The notes under the pieces are model-generated. The model saw only the letters and a list, made by a program, of their open reading frames with translations. It was not told the DNA's origin and made no database searches. Positions 10,698-18,446 of a stretch of 49,457 nucleotides of DNA are shown here, piece after piece (positions within the stretch are counted from its first letter, which is position 1; the number at the start of each line of letters is the position of its first letter). Source of the DNA: Pimelobacter simplex (lineage in GTDB: Bacteria; Actinomycetota; Actinomycetes; Propionibacteriales; Nocardioidaceae); contig JADCLI010000043.1 of assembly GCA_016803235.1 (NCBI GenBank), positions 1-49,457 of the forward strand, given 5' to 3'. Both the position numbers and the translations under genes were made by a program.

Positions 10698-10737
10698 CTG
10701 AGCGTGGGCGCGATCGTTTGCGATCGACGGCGCTCAG
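10698..10737. repeat. Nested stem-loop just inside the junction
   Basis: Outer arms CTGAGCG (698-704) and CGCTCAG (731-737) enclose inner palindromic arms CGATCG (711-716) and CGATCG (721-726); coordinates are offsets from 10000. It starts 17 bp after the methyltransferase homology ends. It could be a terminator or the trace of a mobile-element end. Confidence 0.45.
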
Positions 10738-10981
10738 GCGGTCGAACATACCTCTGACCTGCAGGGATGCCGGCGCAAACGATTGAAAGTGTTGGCACGC
10801 GCTTGTCGGGCTTTGTGTGTCAAAGCGAGCCCAATCCGAGCCCTCGTCGATACTGGTACCGACGGTCGCAGGCAACAGCAGACCCGGACTTCCGGGGCCG
10901 GCGTCAGTCCACGTCCAAAGTGCGCCTTCGAACGAGCCCACTCCTAGGTTCGCAGCGGACGGACCGTTCCGCGTCAGGGCA

Positions 10982-11021
10982 CGGTCCACCGAGACTTGAA
11001 CCCGCGACCCCTTGTTCTGAC
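10982..11021 (-). other. tRNA 3'-half-like fragment, possible attachment-site relic
   Basis: The minus strand contains AAGGGGTC, then GCGGGTTCAAGTCTCG. This resembles the variable region and T-arm (GGTTCAAGTC) of a tRNA. The T-stem is imperfect, and no D-arm, anticodon arm or acceptor partner is found upstream, so it is not a functional tRNA. Such 3' halves are what site-specific integrases leave behind. Confidence 0.35.
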
Positions 11022-11563
11022 ACATTTCCGGGCTCGACGACGCCCAATCTTGCCCACATACGCTGTGACCTGCGAGAACGCGGCCGAGGGGCCGTCCGCC
11101 TTTGCGCCATGCACCCTGCTTGTGCGCCCGTGTGAGTGAATAGAAGGGGGATATTCGCGGCACGGCCTACTGGGCTCTGGCTTTACGGTAAGCCGCTGCC
11201 GGCAAACGGCTCGAGGCCCACCGGCGAGGTGCCTTGAACTCCAATCAGCCGCTACTCCCCCCGTTGTCGCCACCCGACCTCAAACGGGCTGCCGTCCGGC
11301 ATTTCCGCTTCTGGATCTGTCCGAAAGCGCTGCGAGTAGCCGCCCGCAGCCGAGCTGCGCCAACCGAAGTGGGTTCACCTGGCTCACGCGACGCATTCCG
11401 ACCTGGTACACGATGGACCGAGGTGCTCGCGATGTGTCACCAGCTACAAACAGCCGCGGACCTGCAAATCGCCGCCGAGCCTACCTTTGGTCACCTCGGC
11501 GGCACCCTCAGTCGCTCCCAGCAAGCTTTCCGCCAGCACATCCCGTCACTGTGGAGATCAGAC

Positions 11564-13885
11564 TCAGTCCTCGCGCTCCGCGAACCACGCCGCGATCTGG
11601 GTGCGTGAGGTGAACCCGAGCTTGGTCAAGATGTTCTCGACGTGGGCTTCGGCTGTGCGAACGGAGATGACCAGCCTGGTCGCGATTTCCCTGTTGGTGA
11701 GTCCGATCGCGACGAGTGCTGCGATCTCGCGCTCCCGTTTGGTGAGGCGCCCGCGCTGTTCCTTGGGTCCCGAGCGCTCGGTGCGAAAGACGGCCGAGTT
11801 CTCACCAAGCGCGTAGGCGATCGCCGAAGGCAGTTCCATGGTGCCTCCTTGCCCGTGGGCGACGCGAAACTGTTCTGCTCCCAACGTGTCTCGGGCAGCG
11901 CCCTCGCTTCGACGCCGCAACGTATTCAGGTCCGGTAGCGTCTCCAGGGACGTCCCGATCAGTCGCCACAGTGCGTCAGCCGCACCGAGCAGAACAGCAG
12001 CGCGCTGAGGATCGGCATCGGTTTGAATCCACGCGAGCGCCTCGAAAGAGAGCGCAACGCCGAACCGTTCATCAATTCGCCGCTTGAGGCGCAGGCTCTG
12101 CTTCTCCAGTTCAACCGCGTGAGTCGGGTCGCCGCCGGCCCAGATCACCAGACCGAGTTGCCAAAGGGAGTACGAGCGGAACCAGGATTCACCGCTCCGT
12201 TCGCAGATGTCCAAGCAGGTCTGATGCGCTGCCGCGGCGCGATCCAGGTCACCTGCAAGCCCACAGGTCATGCCCAACAGCATGTAGCTCTCTGCGACGT
12301 CGCGAAGGCTCCCCTCAGAGCGCATGCCTTCGATTGCCCGGTTCAGACTGTCGATGGCTGATTGGAGGTCACCCAGCGACATCCTGTACTGGCCCTCCGC
12401 CTGGAAGACCAACGACATGGCAGCTGCCCCGATCCCAGGCGCGATCTGGCGCGCTTCGTCCAAGAAAATCGAAGCGCGGGTGTGGTCACCTTGCATGACC
12501 GCGAGCCAGCTGGCTGCCCGCAAGCCGCGGACGCGGGTCATGGATGGAGAGCGAGAATGAGCCAGGAGCCGGTCGAGCCATTTTCGGGCTTCCGTGAATC
12601 CCCCGTATGCGATGTCGTACTTGCGCAGGCGGGAGGCCAGTTCGAGGCCTTTGTCGCCCTCACCAGGCTCTGTGCAACTGAAATCCAGGGCGATTCTGAG
12701 GTTTGCCTCCTCGCGCCGCAGCCGCCGCATCCAGTCTGTCTGAGCAGGGCTCATCCATTCTTCGTCGATTCTGGCGAGGAGTTCGACGTAGAAGTCGCGA
12801 TGCCGGCGCCGAGCCGCGGCCAGTTGACCCGCAGACTCGAGGCGGTCCTTGCCGAACCGGCGCAGGAGCTCCTGCATCCGGTACCTAGCGCGGCCGTCGT
12901 GCAGATCGACGGTGAGGATCGACTTGTCAACCAGGGACTGGAGCAGGTGAGCGAGATGTTCGTCCGTGCCGGACAAATCTCGCTCGGCAGCGGTGTATCC
13001 GACGGCGTCCATCTCGGCACCGCCGGCAAACACCGCGAGCTGCTCCCACAACCGTCGTTCAGCCGGGGTGCACAAAGCGTGGCTCCACTCGATGCAGGCC
13101 GTCATCGTCCGGTGCCGGTATGGGGCGCCGCGGCTCCCCAGATCCAGCAGCTCCCAATCATCGAGAAGCCGTTGATGCAACTCCGGCGCCGACATCGCCC
13201 GCATCCTCACCGCAGCAAGCTCCAGTGCCAGCGGCATGCCTTCGAGGTGTTGACAGATGCCCAGCACAGCCGTGCGGTTCGCTTCATCGAGGGCGAACCC
13301 GGGAGTCACATGGCTGGCTCGCTGAACGAAGAGCCGGACGGCTTCCGACTCATGGACGTCCGCCGGCCCTGCCTCCGAGTCTGGCACCGACAACGGCGCC
13401 ACGGGGCGTACAGCCTCTCCTTGGACGCGTAGTGCCTCCCTGCTCGTGGCCAGAATGCGCAGCCGCGGACACGCTCGCAAGAGTGAGTCCACCACGACCG
13501 CACAGTCCTCGATGAGGTGCTCGCAGTTGTCAAGCACGAGCAGCAGCTCGCGCGACTGCAGGTATTCGGCAAGCTGGACCACGCCGACCCGCCGGGACCG
13601 GTCGTGGATGCCGAGCACCGCCGCGGTGGTTTCGGCGAGCAGGGTGTGATCCGACAACTCCCCCAGGGGAACGAACCAGACCCCGTCCCGGAAGGCGCGC
13701 CGCAGCTCGAGTGCCATCCGCAACGCGAGCCGGCTCTTCCCCACCCCGCCCATCCCCGTCAGCGTGACGAGCCTCGACTCCTCGAGGAGACGCCGCAACG
13801 CGGCGCGGTCCTGCCGTCTGCCGACGAACTCCGAGACTTCCGCCGGCAGACTCGAGGTGGAGCCGGACAACGCCAGCTGGCTCAT
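11564..13885 (-). CDS. LuxR-family regulator with NB-ARC-type ATPase domain
   Basis: A 773-residue regulator has three parts. An N-terminal STAND ATPase begins at EFVGRRQDRAALRRLL, with P-loop TGMGGVGKSRLAL and Walker B LLLVLDNCEHL. A middle region of helical repeats (about 330-690) resembles a TPR sensor. The C-terminal LuxR helix-turn-helix begins LTKREREIAALVAIGLTNREIATRL. It should be an ATP- and ligand-dependent activator. The start is uncertain: the ATG at 13885 (MSQLALSG) puts the ATPase about 15 residues in, and an in-frame ATG at 13996 (MIRTFAVRF) would add 37 residues; neither has a strong ribosome binding site. It is divergent from the hydrolase at 14361 and probably controls the neighbouring catabolic operon. 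Confidence 0.88.
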   Translation of the reverse strand: MSQLALSGSTSSLPAEVSEFVGRRQDRAALRRLLEESRLVTLTGMGGVGKSRLALRMALELRRAFRDGVWFVPLGELSDHTLLAETTAAVLGIHDRSRRVGVVQLAEYLQSRELLLVLDNCEHLIEDCAVVVDSLLRACPRLRILATSREALRVQGEAVRPVAPLSVPDSEAGPADVHESEAVRLFVQRASHVTPGFALDEANRTAVLGICQHLEGMPLALELAAVRMRAMSAPELHQRLLDDWELLDLGSRGAPYRHRTMTACIEWSHALCTPAERRLWEQLAVFAGGAEMDAVGYTAAERDLSGTDEHLAHLLQSLVDKSILTVDLHDGRARYRMQELLRRFGKDRLESAGQLAAARRRHRDFYVELLARIDEEWMSPAQTDWMRRLRREEANLRIALDFSCTEPGEGDKGLELASRLRKYDIAYGGFTEARKWLDRLLAHSRSPSMTRVRGLRAASWLAVMQGDHTRASIFLDEARQIAPGIGAAAMSLVFQAEGQYRMSLGDLQSAIDSLNRAIEGMRSEGSLRDVAESYMLLGMTCGLAGDLDRAAAAHQTCLDICERSGESWFRSYSLWQLGLVIWAGGDPTHAVELEKQSLRLKRRIDERFGVALSFEALAWIQTDADPQRAAVLLGAADALWRLIGTSLETLPDLNTLRRRSEGAARDTLGAEQFRVAHGQGGTMELPSAIAYALGENSAVFRTERSGPKEQRGRLTKREREIAALVAIGLTNREIATRLVISVRTAEAHVENILTKLGFTSRTQIAAWFAERED

Positions 13886-14360
13886 GTTCAGAGCGTAGGC
13901 CCGCTGTACGAACGTCGCCTTCGGCTCGACAATCACTCCGAACCCACCCCCACCGCCGGGGAATGGGCCGAACCGGACAGCAAACGTACGGATCATGCCA
14001 CCCGGCGGAACCACGCGCGTGGCGCGCACGTGGAAGCGGAGGGCTGACAGCATGACCGAATGCCGCGCGACACTGGGTCGATGCAGTGCAAGAAGCCTCC
14101 GCTCGCGGGCAGAACCCGCTCGAGAGCCGGAGGGCCCCGCGGATGCCGGGTGTGTCCTTGATGATCTCGGCTGCAACTTCAGCAGTCCGCCGCCATGACA
14201 CGACTGCATCGTCTGACGCAACTTCCTGACCCTGTGCAACCGGTCTCCCCGCACGTCAGGATTCCGGGACCGAGTGTGTCGGAGCGTGCACCGGGCTCCG
14301 CCGCGCATGAAGCGAGTGCCGCCTTGCAGCGGCGATCGAGGAGCGGAGGGAGCCACCACG
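13886..14360. other. Divergent intergenic region between LuxR-type regulator and hydrolase
   Basis: About 475 bp lies between the two divergent genes. I see no further gene and no inverted repeat strong enough to name; the left 110 bp may belong to a longer regulator N-terminus. Promoters for both directions should lie here. Confidence 0.5.
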
Positions 14361-15059
14361 ATGTCGACGATTGCCTTGGTGCACAGCTCGGGACAAGGGT
14401 CGTGGTGCTGGGAAAGGACGCGACCCGAGCTGGAGAAGCTCGGTCACCAGGTCGTCACCATGGACCTTCCCTGCGATGTCGGCTCGGCGACGTTCGATGA
14501 CTACGCGGACGTCGTGTGCGACTCCGTCGCCCACACCTCGGGCGACGAACTCATCCTCGTCGGGCACGGTCTCGCCGGTCAGACGATCCCGCTCGTGGCC
14601 GCCCGGAGACCTGTGCGCCGTCTGGTCTACCTGTGCGGGGTGCCGGCCATGCCGGGTCAGTCCCTTGCCGGACAGATGTCGGCGGACGAGATCCTCAACC
14701 CCGCCTATGCGCCGGCTCTCAGTGACATGGACTCCGAAGGCCGGCGGACGTGGGTGGACGAGAGTCTAGCCCGCGTGCACATGTACGCCGACTGCGACGA
14801 GGGGACGGCACACGACGCCTTCTCGAGAACGCGTCCGCAATCGATCCTGCCGTACACGCTGCAGAGCTCCCTGCCGACCGTACCCGACGTCGCAACGGCG
14901 TACGTGGTGTGCACCGAGGACCGCCTGATCAACCCGCCCTGGTCGAGACGGATCGCGCGAGAATGGCTGGACGCCGAAATCGTTGAACTGCCCGGCAGCC
15001 ATTCGCCGTTCCTGTCACGTCCTGGCGAGCTTGCAGCGGTGCTCGATGGGCTCACCTGA
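14361..15059 (+). CDS. Alpha/beta hydrolase of the methylesterase-like family, nucleophile serine replaced
   Basis: The 232-residue protein matches small alpha/beta hydrolases related to plant methylesterases and hydroxynitrile lyases: start TIALVHSSGQGSWCW (oxyanion-hole region), LVYLCGVPAMPGQS, the acid region VVCTEDRLINPPW and the histidine in GSHSPFLSRP. The nucleophile elbow reads LVGHGLAGQT, so the expected serine of GHSLGG is Gly70 (codon GGT at 14568-14570). A normal esterase mechanism is therefore unlikely unless this is a non-hydrolytic member. GGAGGGAG lies 8 bp before the ATG. The gene begins the plus-strand operon and its end overlaps the MarR gene by 14 bp. Confidence 0.85.
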   Translation: MSTIALVHSSGQGSWCWERTRPELEKLGHQVVTMDLPCDVGSATFDDYADVVCDSVAHTSGDELILVGHGLAGQTIPLVAARRPVRRLVYLCGVPAMPGQSLAGQMSADEILNPAYAPALSDMDSEGRRTWVDESLARVHMYADCDEGTAHDAFSRTRPQSILPYTLQSSLPTVPDVATAYVVCTEDRLINPPWSRRIAREWLDAEIVELPGSHSPFLSRPGELAAVLDGLT

Positions 15060-15570
15060 CCCGGACCCGCATTGGCTGACGGCGGACGAGCTGGACACGT
15101 GGAAGGCATTGCACCAGCTGCTCGAGGCGCTGCCGACGGCCCTGGGCCGGCAGCTGAAACGTGACGCCGGCCTCAGCGTCGTCGAGTACTACGTCCTCGC
15201 CGGACTCTCCGAGCGACCAGGCCACACGCTTCGGTTGACCAACCTCGCGGCGCCAACTCGCAGGTCTCCCGTCTTTCGCACTTGATCACCCGGCTGGAGA
15301 AACGGGGCTTCGTCCGGCGGGCTCCCGATCCCAAACGACGGTTGCGGAATAACCGCCGTCCTCACCCCTGCGGGACACGCGCACCTCGTCGAGACTGTGC
15401 CGGGGCACGTCGAGAGCGTTTGCCGCCTGGACTTCGACACGCTGGGCCAGGATGCCCGACACGCACTTCGCGACGCGGCTCGGGCGATCCTGAGTCGACT
15501 TGATCAGAGCGGTCTCCAGCCCGATCACGTCGAACCCGACCACGCTGCGGCCCGCGGCCATCGGCCCTGA
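15046..15570 (+). pseudogene. MarR-family regulator with two compensating frameshifts
   Basis: From the ATG at 15046 (MGSPDPDPHWLTADEL) the frame encodes the first half of a MarR protein (ALGRQLKRDAGLSVVEYYVLAGLSE). Near 15255 the homology jumps frame: NSQVSRLSHLITRLEKRGFVRR (the recognition helix and wing) continues in another frame. Near 15335, at an A-run in the PDPK region, it jumps back to the original frame and runs as GITAVLTPAGHAHLVETVPGHV to the stop at 15568-15570. The changes look like a net -1 then a net +1. Either the gene is dead or the indels are sequencing errors. If intact it would encode about 174 residues and probably repress the adjacent operon. Confidence 0.75.
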
Positions 15571-15670
15571 TCACGGAGGGACCGGTTGGGGCGCGTGGTC
15601 CATGACTCAGCGTGCCGCCCAGCGGAACTGTGGGCGTGGCACCCACACGAGGAGACGGAAGGCTGAGGGC

Positions 15671-16486
15671 GTGAGCGAGACCCCGGCCGTCCAGGTGGAC
15701 GTCGTGCAACAGGCTGCGGACCGCCTGCAGACCGCCGCCCGGACCGGAGTGCCGTGCCGCCCGGTGCGTGATCTGATCGATCGTGACGACGTTGCCGCAG
15801 CTTACGCCGTACAGCAGCGCCTGACCGCGGCGCGAGTCGCGGGTGGCGCGTCGATCATCGGACGGAAGGTCGGACTCACGTCCGTTGCGGTTCAGGAACA
15901 GCTCGGCGTCGACCAACCCGACTTCGGCGTCTTGTTCGACGACATGCGGTATCTGGGTGGCGACACGGTCCCCTACGACGCAGTCCTCCAGCCCCGCGTC
16001 GAGGCCGAGATCGCATTCGTCCTCGCCCACGATCTGGAGGACGGCGACCTCGACCTGCCCCAGGTTCGTGCGGCCGTCGACTACGCCGTGGCCGCGCTCG
16101 AGATCTGCGGGAGCCGCGTCGCGAACTGGGACATCAGTTTCGCCGACACCGTCGCGGACAATGCGTCGTCGGGCGCATTCGTGCTGGGTCCCCTGCGACG
16201 ACGGCTCCACGAGTTCGAGCCCGGCGACGTCACGATGACGATGAGCGTCACCGGGCACGAGGAGTCCGCCGGATCCGGACGTGCGTGCCTCGGAGACCCA
16301 CTGCTGGCAGTTCAGTGGTTGGCTCGGCGGGCCCGCGACCTCGGTGACCCGCTGCGTGCAGGTCAGATCGTGCTGTCCGGCGCCCTCGGACCGATGCGGC
16401 CGGTGGACAAGGGTGCACAGGTCGTGGCCACGCTCTCGGGCCTGGGACGTGTTGCCGTCAGCTTCGATGAAGGGAATCGGTCGTGA
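15671..16486 (+). CDS. 2-keto-4-pentenoate hydratase (MhpD/HsaE type)
   Basis: This 271-residue enzyme adds water to 2-hydroxypenta-2,4-dienoate to give 4-hydroxy-2-oxovalerate, the first step of the lower meta-cleavage pathway. Family motifs are GRKVGLTSVAVQEQLGVDQPDFG (core and metal-site region), PRVEAEIAFVL (metal-binding glutamates) and ASSGAFVLG. The GTG at 15671 is chosen because the protein then starts like the family and an AAGG-type site precedes it by 9 bp. The stop overlaps the acetaldehyde dehydrogenase start by 4 bp (GTGA), the standard order for this trio. No missing residue is seen. Confidence 0.93.
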   Translation: MSETPAVQVDVVQQAADRLQTAARTGVPCRPVRDLIDRDDVAAAYAVQQRLTAARVAGGASIIGRKVGLTSVAVQEQLGVDQPDFGVLFDDMRYLGGDTVPYDAVLQPRVEAEIAFVLAHDLEDGDLDLPQVRAAVDYAVAALEICGSRVANWDISFADTVADNASSGAFVLGPLRRRLHEFEPGDVTMTMSVTGHEESAGSGRACLGDPLLAVQWLARRARDLGDPLRAGQIVLSGALGPMRPVDKGAQVVATLSGLGRVAVSFDEGNRS

Positions 16487-17430
16487 GCGGTAGGGCCAAG
16501 GTCGCGATCATCGGCTCGGGCAACATCGGCACCGACCTGATGATCAAGGTGCTGCGCACCGCCAAGAACCTCGAGATGGCAGCGCTGGTGGGGATCGACC
16601 CCGAGTCTGACGGTCTGGCACGGGCCGGGCGGTTCGGTGTCGCGACCACGGCTGAGGGGGTCGACGGCCTGATCGCCATGGCCGGCTTCGACGAGATCGA
16701 CATCATCCTCGACGCGACCTCGGCCAAGGCCCACGAGCACAACGCCGCCCGCTTGGCGCCCTACGGCAAGCGGTTGATCGACCTGACGCCGGCGGCGATC
16801 GGGCCCTACGTCGTCCCGGCAGTCAACCTTGAGGAGCACCTCGATGCCGTCAACGTGAACATGGTGACCTGCGGAGGCCAGGCGACGATCCCGATCGTCG
16901 CTGCGGTCGCCCGCGTGGTGCCGGTCAGCTACGCCGAGATCGTGGCGTCGATCGCCTCGAAGTCGGCCGGACCCGGGACCCGCGCCAACATCGACGAGTT
17001 CACCGGGACCACCTCCTCCGCCATCGTCTCGGTGGGCGGTGCGGCCGCCGGCAAGGCGATCATCATCCTCAATCCCGCCGAGCCCCCGTTGATCATGCGC
17101 GACACCGTCCTCTGCCTTGTCGACGCGCCCGACCCGGCGACGCACGAGGAGATCCGGTCGTCGATCGAGAAGATGGCGGCCGACGTCGCGGCGTACGTGC
17201 CCGGCTACCGCCTCAAGCAGGACGTACAGATCTTCCCCGTCCCCGCCGATCAGCCCATCCACACGCTGGTGCCGGACGGCGCGGCGCGTCCCACGCACCA
17301 GGTATCGGTGCTTCTCGAGGTGGAAGGTGCCGCGCACTACCTCCCGGCGTACGCCGGCAACCTCGACATCATGACCTCGGCCGCGATCCAGGTCGCGGAG
17401 CGGATCGCGGCCCGGAAGGCGACCTCATGA
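16483..17430 (+). CDS. Acetaldehyde dehydrogenase (acylating), MhpF/HsaG type
   Basis: The 315-residue enzyme oxidises acetaldehyde (or propanal) to the acyl-CoA with NAD+ and CoA, in complex with the following aldolase, which channels the aldehyde. NAD binding is seen in VAIIGSGNIGTDLM, the catalytic cysteine in VTCGGQATIP and the dimer region in SVLLEVEGAAHYLPAYAGNLDIMTSAA. The GTG start at 16483 overlaps the hydratase stop, and the gene's own stop overlaps the aldolase start at 17427, so all three are translationally coupled. Length and motifs are normal. Confidence 0.95.
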   Translation: MSGRAKVAIIGSGNIGTDLMIKVLRTAKNLEMAALVGIDPESDGLARAGRFGVATTAEGVDGLIAMAGFDEIDIILDATSAKAHEHNAARLAPYGKRLIDLTPAAIGPYVVPAVNLEEHLDAVNVNMVTCGGQATIPIVAAVARVVPVSYAEIVASIASKSAGPGTRANIDEFTGTTSSAIVSVGGAAAGKAIIILNPAEPPLIMRDTVLCLVDAPDPATHEEIRSSIEKMAADVAAYVPGYRLKQDVQIFPVPADQPIHTLVPDGAARPTHQVSVLLEVEGAAHYLPAYAGNLDIMTSAAIQVAERIAARKATS

Positions 17431-18446
17431 GCACGCCCATCTACGTCCAGGACGTGACACTGCGCGACGGCATGCACGCCGTGCGGCACCGGATCGAGCC
17501 CGACGACGTACGCCGCATCGTCGCCGCCCTCGATGCCGCCGGGGTCGACGCGATCGAGGTCGCGCACGGTGACGGCCTGGCCGGCTCGTCGCTCAACTAC
17601 GGTCCCGGGTCCCACACCGACTGGCAGTGGATCGAGGCAGCCGCGGAGGTCGTGCAGAACGCGCGACTGACCACGCTGCTGCTCCCCGGGGTCGGCACCA
17701 TCCACGAGCTGAGGACCGCCTGGTCGCTGGGCGTCCGCTCGGTCCGCGTCGCGACGCACTGCACCGAGGCCGACATCTCGGCTCAGCACATCGCCGCGGC
17801 GCGGGAGATCGGCATGGACGTGTCCGGCTTCCTGATGCTCTCCCACATGGCGCCGCCCGAGGAGCTTGCCCGGCAGGCGAAACTGATGGAGTCCTACGGG
17901 GCGAACTGCGTCTATGTGACCGACTCGGGTGGCCGCCTGACCATGAACGAGGTGGCCGCCCGCGTGGACGCCTACCGCGACATTCTCGATCCGGGCACCG
18001 AGATCGGCATCCACGCGCACGAGAACCTCTCGCTCTCGGTCGCCAACTCCGTGGTCGCGGTCGAGCACGGCGTCACCAGGGTGGACGCCTCTCTCGCCGG
18101 ACACGGCGCCGGTGCCGGGAACTGCCCGCTCGAGGCGTTCATTGCGGTCGCCCACCTCTCGGACTTCGAGCACCGCTGCGACCTCTTCGCCCTCCAGGAC
18201 GCAGCCGACGACCTCGTCCGCCCCCTGCAGGACCGGCCCGTCCGTGTCGACCGCGAGACCCTCACACTGGGGTACGCCGGCGTCTACTCCAGCTTCCTGC
18301 GCCACGCGGAGAACGCCGCGACGCGCTACGACGTTGACGTCCGCGACATCCTCATGGAGTGCGGCAAGCGGCGCCTGGTGGGGGGGCAGGAGGACATGAT
18401 CGTCGACATCGCACTCGACCTCGGCGGGAAGCTGCAGCACGCGTGA
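17427..18446 (+). CDS. 4-hydroxy-2-oxovalerate aldolase (MhpE/HsaF type)
   Basis: The 339-residue DRE-TIM class II aldolase splits 4-hydroxy-2-oxovalerate into pyruvate and acetaldehyde. The metal and base residues are in DVTLRDGMHAVRHR, and the metal histidines in GIHAHENLSLSVANS. The conserved VAHGDGLAGSSLNYG and SLAGHGAGAGNCPLEAF segments are intact. The C-terminal domain that docks on the dehydrogenase is complete. The start at 17427 overlaps the dehydrogenase stop and its stop at 18446 overlaps the GTG of the MFS gene. Together these genes deliver pyruvate and acetyl-CoA to central metabolism. Confidence 0.95.
   Translation: MSTPIYVQDVTLRDGMHAVRHRIEPDDVRRIVAALDAAGVDAIEVAHGDGLAGSSLNYGPGSHTDWQWIEAAAEVVQNARLTTLLLPGVGTIHELRTAWSLGVRSVRVATHCTEADISAQHIAAAREIGMDVSGFLMLSHMAPPEELARQAKLMESYGANCVYVTDSGGRLTMNEVAARVDAYRDILDPGTEIGIHAHENLSLSVANSVVAVEHGVTRVDASLAGHGAGAGNCPLEAFIAVAHLSDFEHRCDLFALQDAADDLVRPLQDRPVRVDRETLTLGYAGVYSSFLRHAENAATRYDVDVRDILMECGKRRLVGGQEDMIVDIALDLGGKLQHA

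Larger units (their letters stand above)
10682..11563. other. Noncoding junction region, no gene seen
   Basis: About 0.9 kb shows no frame with family resemblance or a good ribosome binding site on either strand, and it looks visibly less GC-rich than the flanks (not counted). It holds a stem-loop (10698-10737) and a tRNA-3'-end-like fragment (about 10982-11021). It separates ordinary chromosomal genes from the catabolic region and could be remodelled integration-site DNA. Confidence 0.6.

Noticed and set aside
10982..11021. Functional tRNA gene
   Set aside because: No D-arm, anticodon arm or acceptor pairing is found; only a T-arm-like part exists and its stem is imperfect.
10682..11563. 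Small genes or an insertion sequence in the junction region
   Set aside because: No transposase-like frame, terminal repeats with target duplication, or ribosome binding sites were found; open frames there have no recognisable composition.
15046..15570. Programmed frameshifting in the MarR gene
   Set aside because: There are two unrelated changes with no slippery heptamer or downstream structure, and the neighbouring TetR gene has similar damage, so decay or sequencing error is more likely.
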